A program made the position numbers and the translations under genes. Below the pieces are notes generated by a model. That model did no database searches. It was given only the letters and a program-made list of their open reading frames with translations, and had not been told where the DNA came from. Shown here piece after piece: positions 9,337 through 21,480 of a stretch of 64,000 bases of DNA. This DNA comes from Demequina sp. NBRC 110052 (GTDB lineage Bacteria; Actinomycetota; Actinomycetes; Actinomycetales; Demequinaceae): NCBI RefSeq assembly GCF_002090075.1, contig NZ_BBRI01000004.1:1-64000 (forward strand). The letters are read 5' to 3'. The stretch's first letter is position 1, and every line of letters starts with the position of its first letter.

Positions 9337-9909
9337 CGTGCCTGGCCTCGCAGGCTTCGGCCGGTACGCAGCGGCGAGCCCCCGAGCGTTGACGGCGCGC
9401 GTCAAGAGGACGATGTATGCGGACGCCAGGATCCCGAAGACTACCGCGGCGAGTATCAGCAGCCCTGATACGGCGTCGCTCGCGGACTCGACGCTCAGCA
9501 ACCCCTCCGCTGCTAGCGCGCTTAGGTTGGGGTATGTGGTCGACGCAGCGTGCTCTGCGATCAGGGACACGGCTACCGTCGCGGCTACTGCAACTATCTT
9601 CGCGCCAAACTCCGCTAGGAACGCGCGCTGACGGAGCGACTGGGTGTAGAGGTCACGTAGGAGTTGCTCTTCTATCGCTTCGAGCTCCAGTGCTGTGGGG
9701 TAGCCGTGGATCTTCGGTTCATCGACGGAGAAGTCGACATCGTCGGTTGTGAGCAACGAGAACTCCAGTACTGGTTTTCCCGCTGGCAGCGCCCTTGACT
9801 CTCGTTCAAACTCCCGGACCGCGACGGTCGAGAGCGCAAACTGGTAGAGCCCAATGGCGCATGTGCCAATCACGATGAAGAGCGCCGCGACAGTGACAAC
9901 GCTGTTCAC
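9307..9909 (-). CDS. Small membrane protein, unknown function
   Basis: About 200 residues, with predicted helices near residues 2-20, 110-130 and 155-178. A soluble middle segment (FERESRALPAGKPVLEFSLLTTDDVDF...) separates the first helix from the last two. No family is recognised. The GTG at 9909 overlaps the stop of the upstream gene in a GTGA arrangement, so translation is probably coupled to that gene. The upstream extension of the frame (to 10125) is the shadow of the neighbouring gene. Confidence 0.6.
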   Translation of the reverse strand: MNSVVTVAALFIVIGTCAIGLYQFALSTVAVREFERESRALPAGKPVLEFSLLTTDDVDFSVDEPKIHGYPTALELEAIEEQLLRDLYTQSLRQRAFLAEFGAKIVAVAATVAVSLIAEHAASTTYPNLSALAAEGLLSVESASDAVSGLLILAAVVFGILASAYIVLLTRAVNARGLAAAYRPKPARPGTSDVEGQLPK

Positions 9910-10256
9910 GGCGCTGCTCGCAGGTGCTCTAGTACATGTGTATCCGGTCTCGGCGCAGTGACGAAGCAAAGGACTCCGGCCAAGAACATGACTGCCCAGC
10001 ACGAGAAGCAAGTGACGAACCAAGCAGCCCAAATATCTGCTTCTGGAAACCCGATGCCGCCAACGACAGTTGCGAGCATCAGCATGCCTGTGACGCCCAC
10101 CCCGAGATACACCCATCGAGACCATCGCAGGTAGCGTTGCACGCTCAGCACTCGAGTCAGATGCGGTTTCCGGCGATACTCGAGCGGCCAGAGCCTCACG
10201 CCGCGGCCTCGATTCGCGCGTCGAATCTCAGTACCAGATCGCACTTCGCCACCCAT
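9906..10256 (-). CDS. Small two-helix membrane protein, unknown function
   Basis: About 116 residues. The basic N-terminus is followed by helices at roughly 45-65 (VYLGVGVTGMLMLATVVGG) and 75-97 (WAAWFVTCFSCWAVMFLAG). The ATG at 10256 lies 29 bases inside the 3' end of the DUF429 gene, and its stop overlaps the next gene's GTG. The three genes 10920 to 9307 therefore look like one transcript. No homologous family is recognised, and a function cannot be given. Confidence 0.55.
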   Translation of the reverse strand: MGGEVRSGTEIRRANRGRGVRLWPLEYRRKPHLTRVLSVQRYLRWSRWVYLGVGVTGMLMLATVVGGIGFPEADIWAAWFVTCFSCWAVMFLAGVLCFVTAPRPDTHVLEHLRAAP

Positions 10257-10920
10257 CGCTGAAGACTTCGGGAACAGCTGGCATCGACGCCGCAAGACCC
10301 TGGTCGACTCTCCGAGCGGTCCATGCCATCGCGCCGGCGTCCAGGAAGTCGTCCAGATCAACGCCGCGTGTTCGGAGCACTCCGTGGTCAGGGTTCAAGG
10401 AGAGGCCCTCGCCCTCGAGAAGCGACATGCGAAGGGTCGCGCCCGCGAACGTCTTCTTGTAGTGCTCGATCGGGGCGTCTGACATTGCTCGGAAGCTCAC
10501 TTCGGGATGGCCCTCGCGCACCGTCAGTGTCGCTGACTTTGCGAACGCGTCGACCTCAAGGATCTTGTCTCCAATTGCCCATGCCTGCTTGGACAAGCTC
10601 GTCCCGCCTGTCGCCGCGATGGACGCTGCGCGAGCGGCGTCGTAGCTTGCTGCTTCGAGAGCTGCTCGCACAGGTGTTGAGAAGACCGAACTGCTCCGCG
10701 GCTTGGTGAAGGCACGCGCTTCGGTATCTGCCGCACGCTTTCCGCTGTCCGGAATGCCGATGGGGATATCTACCACCATCACAGTTGCTTGCCACCGCTG
10801 GGCCCCCGTCTGTGCGGCGGAGGCAATGTTCGGCGCGACGAAGGCGTCGACGAACCTCGTCTTGTCCGCGACTACTACCACCCAGCCGCTCTTGCACCCG
10901 TCCAATCCAAGAACTGTCAT
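10228..10920 (-). CDS. DUF429 family protein (RNase H-like fold predicted)
   Basis: A 230-residue protein with the DUF429 pattern: N-terminal GLDGCKSGWVVVV with the first acidic residue, VVDIPIGIP with the second, an HPEVSF motif, and a C-terminal DDFLDAGAMAWTA with further acids. The family is predicted to be an RNase H-like (RuvC/YqgF-type) nuclease, but no activity is established to my knowledge. The start is the ATG at 10920. Larger frames reaching upstream are shadows of the plus-strand gene at 11341. It heads the three-gene minus-strand set. Confidence 0.75.
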   Translation of the reverse strand: MTVLGLDGCKSGWVVVVADKTRFVDAFVAPNIASAAQTGAQRWQATVMVVDIPIGIPDSGKRAADTEARAFTKPRSSSVFSTPVRAALEAASYDAARAASIAATGGTSLSKQAWAIGDKILEVDAFAKSATLTVREGHPEVSFRAMSDAPIEHYKKTFAGATLRMSLLEGEGLSLNPDHGVLRTRGVDLDDFLDAGAMAWTARRVDQGLAASMPAVPEVFSDGWRSAIWY

Positions 10921-11007
10921 GAGGTGAGCCTGGCAGAACGCTCTGACACGGGCAACGGATTTCCCTCCTGCGGCACATTTGTGAGCCGCGCTGAGTACGG
11001 TGGCTGC

Positions 11008-11172
11008 ATGGCGACGACACCACGAGAACTGGCGAATCGAATCGGTATCGATCAACGCAGGATCCGGGTCTTCCTGCGTTCCGAGTATCGACCGAACGGT
11101 GAGGATAAGAATGCGCGCTGGCTGCTCGATGATGAGCAGGTGGCGGAGGTGAAGAAGCATTTCGGGCGATGA
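11008..11172 (+). CDS. Small DNA-binding-like protein (Lsr2 C-terminal-like)
   Basis: A 54-residue protein (MATTPRELANRIG...VAEVKKHFGR). Its layout 'PRELANRIGIDQRRIRVFLR...WLLDDEQVAEV' resembles the small helix-loop-helix DNA-binding domain at the C-terminus of Lsr2 and stand-alone relatives common in actinobacteria. It precedes the defence genes by about 170 bases and could be a local regulator, but this is inference from position. Confidence 0.55.
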   Translation: MATTPRELANRIGIDQRRIRVFLRSEYRPNGEDKNARWLLDDEQVAEVKKHFGR

Positions 11173-11340
11173 CTCGGGCTTGGTGGATGTGGCGGGCCGA
11201 TGTAGGCAGCATGGGTGTTGCTTTGGGGGTCCTGCCGCATCTCTGGGACGCACTGAGGCAATCCATGTAGCCTGCGTTGGAAAGCCATCTCTGCGGGGTG
11301 GAAGGCGTTGTTCTGGTAGCGCGAGGGGGCGTGTGTCTGC

Positions 11341-13539
11341 ATGAAGGCTGGCGACGAGCTGCTGAGTTCGGTATTCAGCAAAGATCATCGGTACGTGATT
11401 CCGATCTTCCAACGCCCTTACGTGTGGGACGAAGAGAAGAACTGGCGTCCACTTTGGAACGACATTCGCAAGGCAGCTGAGGACGCCGAGTCGGGCGAGA
11501 TGGCAGACGAGGACAATCCGCCGGAGTACTTCCTCGGAGCTCTTGTTACGCAGCACCGCGCACCGGTTCCTCGTCGCAAGCCCACTTCGATGGTGATCGA
11601 TGGGCAGCAACGGATGACTACGTTGCAGGTCTTTCTGGCTGCGGCGCGACGGGTTGCCGCTGGGACGGGCGCAATGCAGGCTGAGGGTAGTTTCGCTGCT
11701 CTGATTGCCAATCGGGTGGGTGAAGACAGCGAGTTCCCAGAGGACCGTTTCAAAGTCACTCCACTCGAGCCTGATGCCTCCGCGTTTGAGTGGGCGATGC
11801 GGGAGCCCGGGTACGAGGCGCCGGCCGCAGATCCTCGCCATCTGATCGTCAGAGCGTCCCGGTGGTTCGAGTCGACCCTCAAGTCCTGGGTCGAAGAGTC
11901 GGATCGGCCCGCCGACCGGCTGGATCTACTTCACTTCGCAGTCGAGAACCGGGTGAAGGTCGTCAGCATCTTCCTTGATTCCAAGGACGACCCGCAGGTG
12001 ATCTTTGAGGCGCTGAACCATCGTGGCGTACGTCTAGACGCAGCAGACCTGGTGAAGAACCTTCTGTTCCAGACTCTCCACAGGCAAGGTGATCAGGCCC
12101 AGGAGCACGCTTTGCTCAAGGATTACTGGGCCGCGCTCGACGGGGGCCACTGGCGGGAAACTGTGACGACTGGCCGCATCAAGCGTGTCCGGGTGGACCA
12201 GCTCCTCGCCTACTGGCTCGGTGCCCAGCGAGGCGAAGAGAGCTCGGTTGAGCACCTGTTCGAGGAGTTCAAGCGCTGGTTGAGAGTGTCGGGCGCGCGA
12301 GCGGCGGACGTGATCCGCAGCATTCGTGTGTACGCCGATGCGATGGACGCCCTAGTCGCGTTGCCGATGTCTGATCCCGTCGCGCAGATGATTGACCGCC
12401 TCGAGGTTGCCAACGTCACCACTCCGTGGCCCCTCCTGCTCTTCCTTCATGCGGAGGCCGAGGTCCCTCCTGCCCAAGCACGAGCCGGCGCCCTGGCGAT
12501 CGACTCGTACTTGATGCGGCGGGCGATTTGCCGCCTGACAACGAAGGACTACAACCGACTCTTCGCGGGGCTGCTCGGCGAGATCAAGCGCAATGACCTC
12601 GAGCACGCAGGCGACGTGCTTGTCGATGGACTTCTCCGTCAGGATGCCGAGAGCCGCTACTGGCCGGGCGACCGCGAGTTCGCACTGGGCCTGTTCAACT
12701 CGAACCTCTACCGCGACATCGTACGGGCGAGGCTTCGCACATTGCTGATAGGGCTGGAGAACCATCTCTTAACCTCTCGTGCTGAACCGGCAGTCCCGCA
12801 CAGCGCCAGGTCGAAGTCGCTCACGATCGAGCACATCCTGCCCGTGAAGTGGGAGACGAACTGGCCCTTATCTGCGGATGCTAATGAAGAGGACAGGGAG
12901 TCGCGGCTTTCGGCGGTCCACTCCCTGGGGAACCTTACGATCGCAACGCAGAGCTTGAACTCTGCGCTGAGCAACGATCCGTGGGCGAAGAAGCGGCGGA
13001 CGCTTCAAACCCACAGTCTGGTTCGAATCACCACCGCCTCTGTCTTGACCTTTCCCCCGACCGCGAGCGAGTGGGACGATGCAGCTTGGACTGCGGTCTG
13101 GGATGAGAAGCGCATTCAGGCGCGGGCTGTGTGGCTCGCGAAGCTCGCAATCGAGGCGTGGCCGCGCGGTGGCGGTGACGGCTCACCTCCGGACCCCGAA
13201 GCCCTCGCGGTTCAGGCTGCGCCTGGCACTAGCGAAGCGTCAACGCCTGCGGCGGTTCGAGGCGAGCGTGCCGTGCATGAGATTCAAGGCGATGTCTTGC
13301 CTCTCATTGCTGGTGGGCTGGTCATGCCTGGAGACAGGCTTCGATACGTTGCGATTCGGAGCGGCGAAGAGTACGAGGCGATGGTCCAATCATCAGGGGG
13401 CCTGGAAACGGCCGCAGGGCAGTTCCGGGCTCCGTCGACAGCGCTCGGAGCCCTCGTTGGCTACAGCATCAACGGTTGGACAGGTTGGACCCACGTGCCG
13501 ACCGGGAAGACGCTGGCGGAGCTGCGGGAGATGGTGTGA
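11341..13539 (+). CDS. GmrSD-type DUF262/DUF1524 protein with C-terminal RAMA-like domain
   Basis: A 732-residue protein. The N-terminal DUF262 (ParB/GmrS-like NTPase) carries IPIFQRPYVW at residues 20-29 and DGQQRMTTL at 87-95. The middle is helical. The DUF1524/GmrD-type His-Me nuclease motif IEHILP has its His at residue 498, followed by the LGNLTI element. The last 90 residues (GDVLPLIAGGLV...SINGWTGWTHV...LAELREM) match the RAMA domain pattern found on restriction enzymes and adenine methylases, thought to sense modified DNA. DUF262/DUF1524 fusions include the type IV enzyme GmrSD, which cleaves glucosylated hydroxymethylcytosine DNA. This gene is therefore probably a modification-dependent restriction enzyme against phage. 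It lies directly upstream of hsdM on the same strand. Confidence 0.85.
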   Translation: MKAGDELLSSVFSKDHRYVIPIFQRPYVWDEEKNWRPLWNDIRKAAEDAESGEMADEDNPPEYFLGALVTQHRAPVPRRKPTSMVIDGQQRMTTLQVFLAAARRVAAGTGAMQAEGSFAALIANRVGEDSEFPEDRFKVTPLEPDASAFEWAMREPGYEAPAADPRHLIVRASRWFESTLKSWVEESDRPADRLDLLHFAVENRVKVVSIFLDSKDDPQVIFEALNHRGVRLDAADLVKNLLFQTLHRQGDQAQEHALLKDYWAALDGGHWRETVTTGRIKRVRVDQLLAYWLGAQRGEESSVEHLFEEFKRWLRVSGARAADVIRSIRVYADAMDALVALPMSDPVAQMIDRLEVANVTTPWPLLLFLHAEAEVPPAQARAGALAIDSYLMRRAICRLTTKDYNRLFAGLLGEIKRNDLEHAGDVLVDGLLRQDAESRYWPGDREFALGLFNSNLYRDIVRARLRTLLIGLENHLLTSRAEPAVPHSARSKSLTIEHILPVKWETNWPLSADANEEDRESRLSAVHSLGNLTIATQSLNSALSNDPWAKKRRTLQTHSLVRITTASVLTFPPTASEWDDAAWTAVWDEKRIQARAVWLAKLAIEAWPRGGGDGSPPDPEALAVQAAPGTSEASTPAAVRGERAVHEIQGDVLPLIAGGLVMPGDRLRYVAIRSGEEYEAMVQSSGGLETAAGQFRAPSTALGALVGYSINGWTGWTHVPTGKTLAELREMV

Positions 13540-13600
13540 GGGGCTTGTTGGTCCGCGCGTCCAAAGGCTCAGTAACGCGCCCTGAAGGCAGGATGCTGGC

Positions 13601-15175
13601 ATGACTACGACGCCAAACGCAAAGAAGTCCAGGCTCCAATCAGACCTCCCCTTCGAGGCCCAGCTCTGGAAGGCTGCGGACACCCTGCGCAACAACATGG
13701 ACGCGGCGGAGTACAAGCACGTCGTCCTGGGCCTGATCTTCCTGAAGTACATTTCCGACGCCTTCGACGAGCACCACGCCTTCCTCTCGTCCCCGGAACA
13801 ACAAGCAGAGGGAGCCGACCCCGAGGACGAGGACGAGTACAAGGCTCAGAACATCTTCTGGGTTCCGCCGAGTGCGCGTTGGCAGCACCTCAAGAACCAG
13901 GCCCGCCAGCCCACCATCGGCAAGACCGTCGACGACGCCATGGACGCGATCGAGCGCGAGAACCCGTCCCTCAAGGACGTGCTCCCCAAGAACTACGCGC
14001 GCGAGGCGCTCGACAAGGTCCGCCTCGGCGCGCTCATTGACCTCATCGCCAACATCCAGATCGGCAACAAGGAAGCCCGCAGTACCGACACCCTGGGACG
14101 CGTCTACGAGTACTTCCTCAGTCAGTTCGCGAGCTCCGAGGGCAAGCGTGGCGGCGAGTTCTACACCCCGCGCAGCGTGGTCAAGCTACTGGTCGAGATG
14201 ATCGAGCCCTACAACGGCCGCGTCTACGACCCCTGCTGCGGCTCAGCGGGTATGTTCGTCCAGTCGCACGAGTTCCTGCGCGAGCACCACGCCGGCAACG
14301 GCAGCAAGAACGACATCTCCATCTATGGCCAGGAGTCCAACCACACCACGTGGCGCCTGGCCAAGATGAACCTGGCGATCCGCGGCATCGGTGCCGACAA
14401 CATCGTCCACGGCGACACGTTCCATCACGACAAGCACCCGGACCTCAAGGCCGACTTCATCCTCGCCAACCCGCCTTTCAACATCTCGGCCTGGGGCGGC
14501 GAGCGCCTGCGCGAGGACAAGCGCTGGGACTACGGCGTGCCGCCCGTGGGCAACGCCAACTTCGCGTGGGTGCAGCACATGGTGAGCAAGCTTTCGCCGA
14601 CGGGCGTGGCGGGCTTTGTGCTGGCCAACGGGTCGATGTCGTCCAACCAGTCGGGCGAGGGCGAGATCCGCAAGAACCTGGTGGAGCAGGGCCTGGTGGA
14701 CTGCATCGTCGCGCTCCCGGGGCAACTGTTCTATTCGACGCAGATCCCGGTATGCCTGTGGTTCCTGGCGCGCGATCGCAGGAACCACAAGTTCCGCGAC
14801 CGCCGCGGCGAGGTTCTGTTCATCGACGCCCGCAAGATGGGCTCAATGATCGGCCGCACCTTGCGCGAGATGACCGACGCAGACATCAGGATGATCTCTG
14901 ACACGTACCACGCGTGGCGCGGCGAGGAGGGCTTCGGAACGTACGACGACGTGGCCGGCTTCTGCAAGAGCGCGTCGCTGGACGACGTGCGGGCTCACGG
15001 GCATGTGCTGACGCCCGGGCGGTACGTCGGAGCCGAGGCTGCGGAGGCAGATGAAGAGTCGTTCGACGAGAAGATGACGCGATTGTCTGCTCTTCTGCGT
15101 GAGCAGCAAGCCGAGGCCGCGCGGCTCGACAAGGCCATTGCCACCAATCTCAAGGAACTCGGCTATGGCGGCTGA
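13601..15175 (+). CDS. hsdM: Type I restriction-modification methyltransferase subunit
   Basis: A 524-residue HsdM. The N-terminal helical domain ([32 protein letters not shown]) is followed by an N6-adenine methyltransferase core. The SAM-binding motif is [11 protein letters not shown] and the catalytic motif is NPPF at residues 290-293. Together with HsdS it methylates the recognition sequence; with HsdR it forms the restriction complex. The ATG at 13601 matches the conserved N-terminus. The 3' end overlaps hsdS by 11 bases, so they are translationally coupled. Confidence 0.97.
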   Translation: MTTTPNAKKSRLQSDLPFEAQLWKAADTLRNNMDAAEYKHVVLGLIFLKYISDAFDEHHAFLSSPEQQAEGADPEDEDEYKAQNIFWVPPSARWQHLKNQARQPTIGKTVDDAMDAIERENPSLKDVLPKNYAREALDKVRLGALIDLIANIQIGNKEARSTDTLGRVYEYFLSQFASSEGKRGGEFYTPRSVVKLLVEMIEPYNGRVYDPCCGSAGMFVQSHEFLREHHAGNGSKNDISIYGQESNHTTWRLAKMNLAIRGIGADNIVHGDTFHHDKHPDLKADFILANPPFNISAWGGERLREDKRWDYGVPPVGNANFAWVQHMVSKLSPTGVAGFVLANGSMSSNQSGEGEIRKNLVEQGLVDCIVALPGQLFYSTQIPVCLWFLARDRRNHKFRDRRGEVLFIDARKMGSMIGRTLREMTDADIRMISDTYHAWRGEEGFGTYDDVAGFCKSASLDDVRAHGHVLTPGRYVGAEAAEADEESFDEKMTRLSALLREQQAEAARLDKAIATNLKELGYGG

Positions 15176-16472
15176 CTGGCGGCAGACGACAATCGGCGAC
15201 CTGATAGCCGAATCAGGCGGCGAGATCAAGACAGGGCCCTTCGGGACGACGCTCAAAGCCCATGAGTACTCTTCGATCGGTGTTCCAGTGATCTCAGTCG
15301 GTGAAGTCGGCTACGGCTCCCTAAGGGTGACTGAGAAGACTCCGCTAGTGCCGGAGGAGGTCGTCGCGCGCCTTCCGGAGTACCTCCTCCGCGAAGGTGA
15401 CATCGTGTTTGGTCGAAAGGGCGCAGTCGATCGCTCGGCGCTCGTAAAGTCCGAACAAGATGGTTGGTTCCTTGGATCAGATGGCATCCGTCTCCGGCTT
15501 CCCGAGACTGTCGACTGTCGATTCTTCGCCTATCAATTACAGACAGCCGGCACGCGCGCATGGTTGCTTCAACACTCAACCGGCACCACCATGGCGTCGC
15601 TGAATCAGAAGACCGTTGCACGCATTCCGGTAGTCGTCCCGCCGATCGACGAACAGCGCCGCATCGCCCACATCCTCGGCACCCTCGACGACAAGATCGA
15701 GCTCAACCGCCGCATGAACGAAACCCTCGAGGAGATGGCGCGCGCTCTCTTCAAGTCGTGGTTCGTGGACTTTGACCCCGTCCGCGCCAAGGCCGAGGGT
15801 CGCGATCCCGGCCTTCCCAAGCACCTCGCCGACCTCTTCCCAGACCGCCTCGTCGACTCCGAACTCGGCAAGACTCCCGAGGGTTGGCCCGTCGTTGAGA
15901 TTGGGGAGTTGGCTGGCGTTGTCGGCGGATCGACCCCAAGCACCAAAGTTGAGGAGTTCTGGACTGACGGCACGGTGCCATTTGCGACACCGAAGGACCT
16001 ATCGCGGCTCACGAGCCCGGTGTTGCAGTCGACCGAAAGGTACATTACAAACGCCGGGTTGACGCAGATCGGCTCTGGCGCTCTTCCGGTCGGCACCGTA
16101 CTCATGTCGTCGAGGGCGCCTATCGGTTATCTCGCTGTCACCGACACTCACGTCGCCATCAACCAGGGGTTCATTGCGATGTTCCCGGCGACTGACGTCT
16201 CCAACATCTTCCTGTTGCTCTGGGCGCAGCACGCTCAACCGGAGATCGTGGCGCGCGCCAATGGTTCGACATTCCTAGAGATCAGCAAGTCATCATTTCG
16301 AGGGATCAAGGTCGTGCGATGCTCGCCAGCGGTCATGGCGGAATTCGATCGTCAAGTACGGCCGTTGTATGACCGCATCGTTGCCGGAGTCTCCGAGAAA
16401 ACTACGCTTGTTGATGCCCGCGACCGCCTGCTCGCAGAGCTATTCTCGCCAACGCCGAACGTGACGGTCTAG
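15165..16472 (+). CDS. hsdS: Type I restriction-modification specificity subunit
   Basis: A 435-residue HsdS with two target-recognition domains. TRD1 (residues about 5-165) ends in the conserved [23 protein letters not shown] helix segment. The central coiled-coil/conserved region contains [19 protein letters not shown]2 begins at [21 protein letters not shown]. It sets the DNA sequence recognised by the complex. The start is the ATG at 15165 inside the end of hsdM. An upstream in-frame start (15099) is less likely because the protein family begins near 'W...TIGDL'. The stop is 4 bases before the SIR2 gene. Confidence 0.95.
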   Translation: MAADWRQTTIGDLIAESGGEIKTGPFGTTLKAHEYSSIGVPVISVGEVGYGSLRVTEKTPLVPEEVVARLPEYLLREGDIVFGRKGAVDRSALVKSEQDGWFLGSDGIRLRLPETVDCRFFAYQLQTAGTRAWLLQHSTGTTMASLNQKTVARIPVVVPPIDEQRRIAHILGTLDDKIELNRRMNETLEEMARALFKSWFVDFDPVRAKAEGRDPGLPKHLADLFPDRLVDSELGKTPEGWPVVEIGELAGVVGGSTPSTKVEEFWTDGTVPFATPKDLSRLTSPVLQSTERYITNAGLTQIGSGALPVGTVLMSSRAPIGYLAVTDTHVAINQGFIAMFPATDVSNIFLLLWAQHAQPEIVARANGSTFLEISKSSFRGIKVVRCSPAVMAEFDRQVRPLYDRIVAGVSEKTTLVDARDRLLAELFSPTPNVTV

Positions 16473-16476
16473 CCAA

Positions 16477-17528
16477 ATGACCAGCGAACTGCGGAGGTTA
16501 TTCGATCTCGACCTCACCTTCTTGCTCGAAAACGGTGACCCCGTTGAGACGGTTTCCATAGGTTCAACGTCCTTTGCGCCACTAGAAGTACTTCAGCAAT
16601 TTGAAGATCGGTACGACGCCGAGTACCGCGATTGGCTTGCGTCCTTCTTCCGACCCCAGCAAGAGGAAAACCTCGATGAGATCCTCGCACTGCACAGCAA
16701 TAGAGGCCGGTTCGAGGAGCTCTCGGACGCTGTCGCCCGCGGACAGGTGGCACCTTTCGTCGGATCTGGGCTCTCTGTGCCCTCGGGTATCCCCACTTGG
16801 GCCGGCCTGTTGAGGGGAGCAGTGAGCGAGACAACTTGCGAGCCGCGCGAACTCGATGCGCTTCTCGCTTCAGGCCACTTCGAGGAGGCGGCCGCGCTCC
16901 TCGAAGCCAAGAGCAATCAGAACCTGATGGATGAGCTCCTCGAACACGCCCTCAAAGTGGCAAATATCGCATATGTCGAAGGCCCAGTGCGGCTCTTACC
17001 GGCCATTTTTCCAAAACTCGCGATTACCACGAATTTGGATAGCGTGCTCGAGTTCTGTTACCAATTCGAGAGCGGAAGCGTTCCCGAGGTTCTGTCCGGC
17101 GCAGGGGTCGCGGAATATCCAAGACTCAACGACGACAGGACCCGCTTCATTCTGAAGTTGCATGGTGACTCACGGAAGCCCGCGAGCCGCGTCTTGTTCC
17201 CGGGGGAGTATGAGGCCGCATACGGTCCGAGGGGCAGTGTTCGTTCAGCACTTGCGAATCTCTATCTGAACAAGCGCATGCTCTTCTTGGGGTGCAGCCT
17301 CGGAAGCGATCGCACAGTAGCCACCCTCCGACAGGTCCACGAGAACGAGCCTTCCATGGCGAGGCACTTTGCTCTCCTACAGCGACCTGCGGACGAACAA
17401 ACCCGAGTGGCGAGGGAGCATCAGCTCACCGAGATCAAGATCCATCCAATCTGGTACGACGGATCGCATGACGACGCGCACGTGGCCCTGCTCTATGGGC
17501 TCTATCTCGCGAAAGAGGCCGGTGCATA

Positions 17529-17529
<1 letters not shown>
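16477..17529 (+). CDS. SIR2-like domain protein inside the type I RM operon
   Basis: A 350-residue protein. After an N-terminal segment of about 85 residues comes a SIR2-like domain: the NAD-binding motif [15 protein letters not shown] (Gly96 onward), [10 protein letters not shown] with Asn186, and ILKLHGD with His229, the usual catalytic pair. There are no zinc cysteines, so it is unlike the deacetylase at 3.9-4.7 kb. It belongs to the SIR2_2-type group used as NAD-depleting effectors in several phage-defence systems. Its ATG is 4 bases after hsdS and its TAA overlaps the ATG of hsdR (TAATG), so it is co-translated with the RM subunits. An abortive-infection or back-up role when restriction fails is inference from position and family. 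Confidence 0.85.
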
Positions 17530-20656
<3,127 letters not shown>

Positions 20657-20660
<4 letters not shown>

Positions 20661-21256
20661 CGGTAACAGATTGGCTCTCAACCGTCGCTGCTCTTCTCGC
20701 AGCGGGCGCTGCCATTGCTTCCTGGCGGGCAGCCGTCCGAGCGAATGCTACGGCGCGAGAACTAGCTGCCATTGAGCGTGAGCGGAGGCTGGCGGCACTC
20801 ACTCCAACGTTTGACGCTGGGATCGCAATCCTCGACTCTGGTGATCGTGCCCTCCGATTCGAACTCCAAGGGCCGACTGAGCTGCTGTCGCTCGACTCCG
20901 TCTGGATCGAGATTCGGCCTGACGGGTTGGACTGGTATGAATCCACTCCGCTTGGTGATCGAACCAGGATAGGCGAGTACACGTGGGGTCCCGGGGAGTT
21001 TCGGCAGGGTATTGACGGAAGCCCTAGCCGTACGCGAAGTGCCGACCTAAGAGACATCGAACAGGGCACGGAACGCCGTATCGCGATTGCACCAAGCACC
21101 GCTCCGCCGTGGTGGGACCGAGAAACGTGGACCGATAGGTATAGGAAGCACCCCTTGAGGCTCGCCTTTCATTGCCGACGCGGTAGTGATGAGTGGACCG
21201 TCCACTTGAATCTGCCCGCGGGAGGACTCGGGCCGCGCGCCGGCATCATGACTTAG
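20657..21256 (+). CDS. Membrane-anchored protein, unknown, coupled to hsdR
   Basis: About 199 residues. One N-terminal transmembrane helix ([18 protein letters not shown]) runs into a short charged helix ([16 protein letters not shown]) and a soluble beta-rich domain of about 150 residues. No family is recognised. The GTG at 20657 overlaps the TGA of hsdR (GTGA); an in-frame GTG at 20648 is possible. Tight coupling to hsdR suggests it belongs to the same defence operon. Similar 'TM plus coiled-coil plus small domain' proteins are common riders in actinobacterial defence loci, but a role cannot be given. Confidence 0.65.
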
Positions 21257-21302
21257 TTCGCCCGGGCGAAATGGTTTACGCGTTGCGAGTTCCGTGACTG
21301 AA

Positions 21303-21336
21303 CTGCGCCAAGGCGCAGACGGAGCGTGCGCTCCGT
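21303..21336. terminator. Two adjacent hairpins between convergent genes
   Basis: A 7-bp stem at 21303-21318 (CTGCGCC / GGCGCAG, 2-base loop) is followed directly by an 8-bp stem at 21319-21336 (ACGGAGCG / CGCTCCGT, 2-base loop). They lie in the 224-base gap between the convergent hsdR-operon tail and the OLD-like gene and are a likely two-way terminator. Nothing else is seen in the gap. Confidence 0.55.
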
Positions 21337-21480
21337 GCGGCTCTCGTTCGCAGGCGGGGTCCGGTTTTCTGCCAACGAGTGTCAAGCCTCCGGGCTTCGT
21401 GCCTGGTCGACCAGCCTTCGTTGCGGTCAATGTCCTTTTGTGACGGCTGCGCGCTCCTCCGGCGTTGCAAGGGCGCGCGC

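Noticed and set aside
21257..21480. A tRNA or small RNA gene in the convergent gap
   Set aside because: The two hairpins do not form a cloverleaf and there is no CCA or anticodon arm. They fit terminators.
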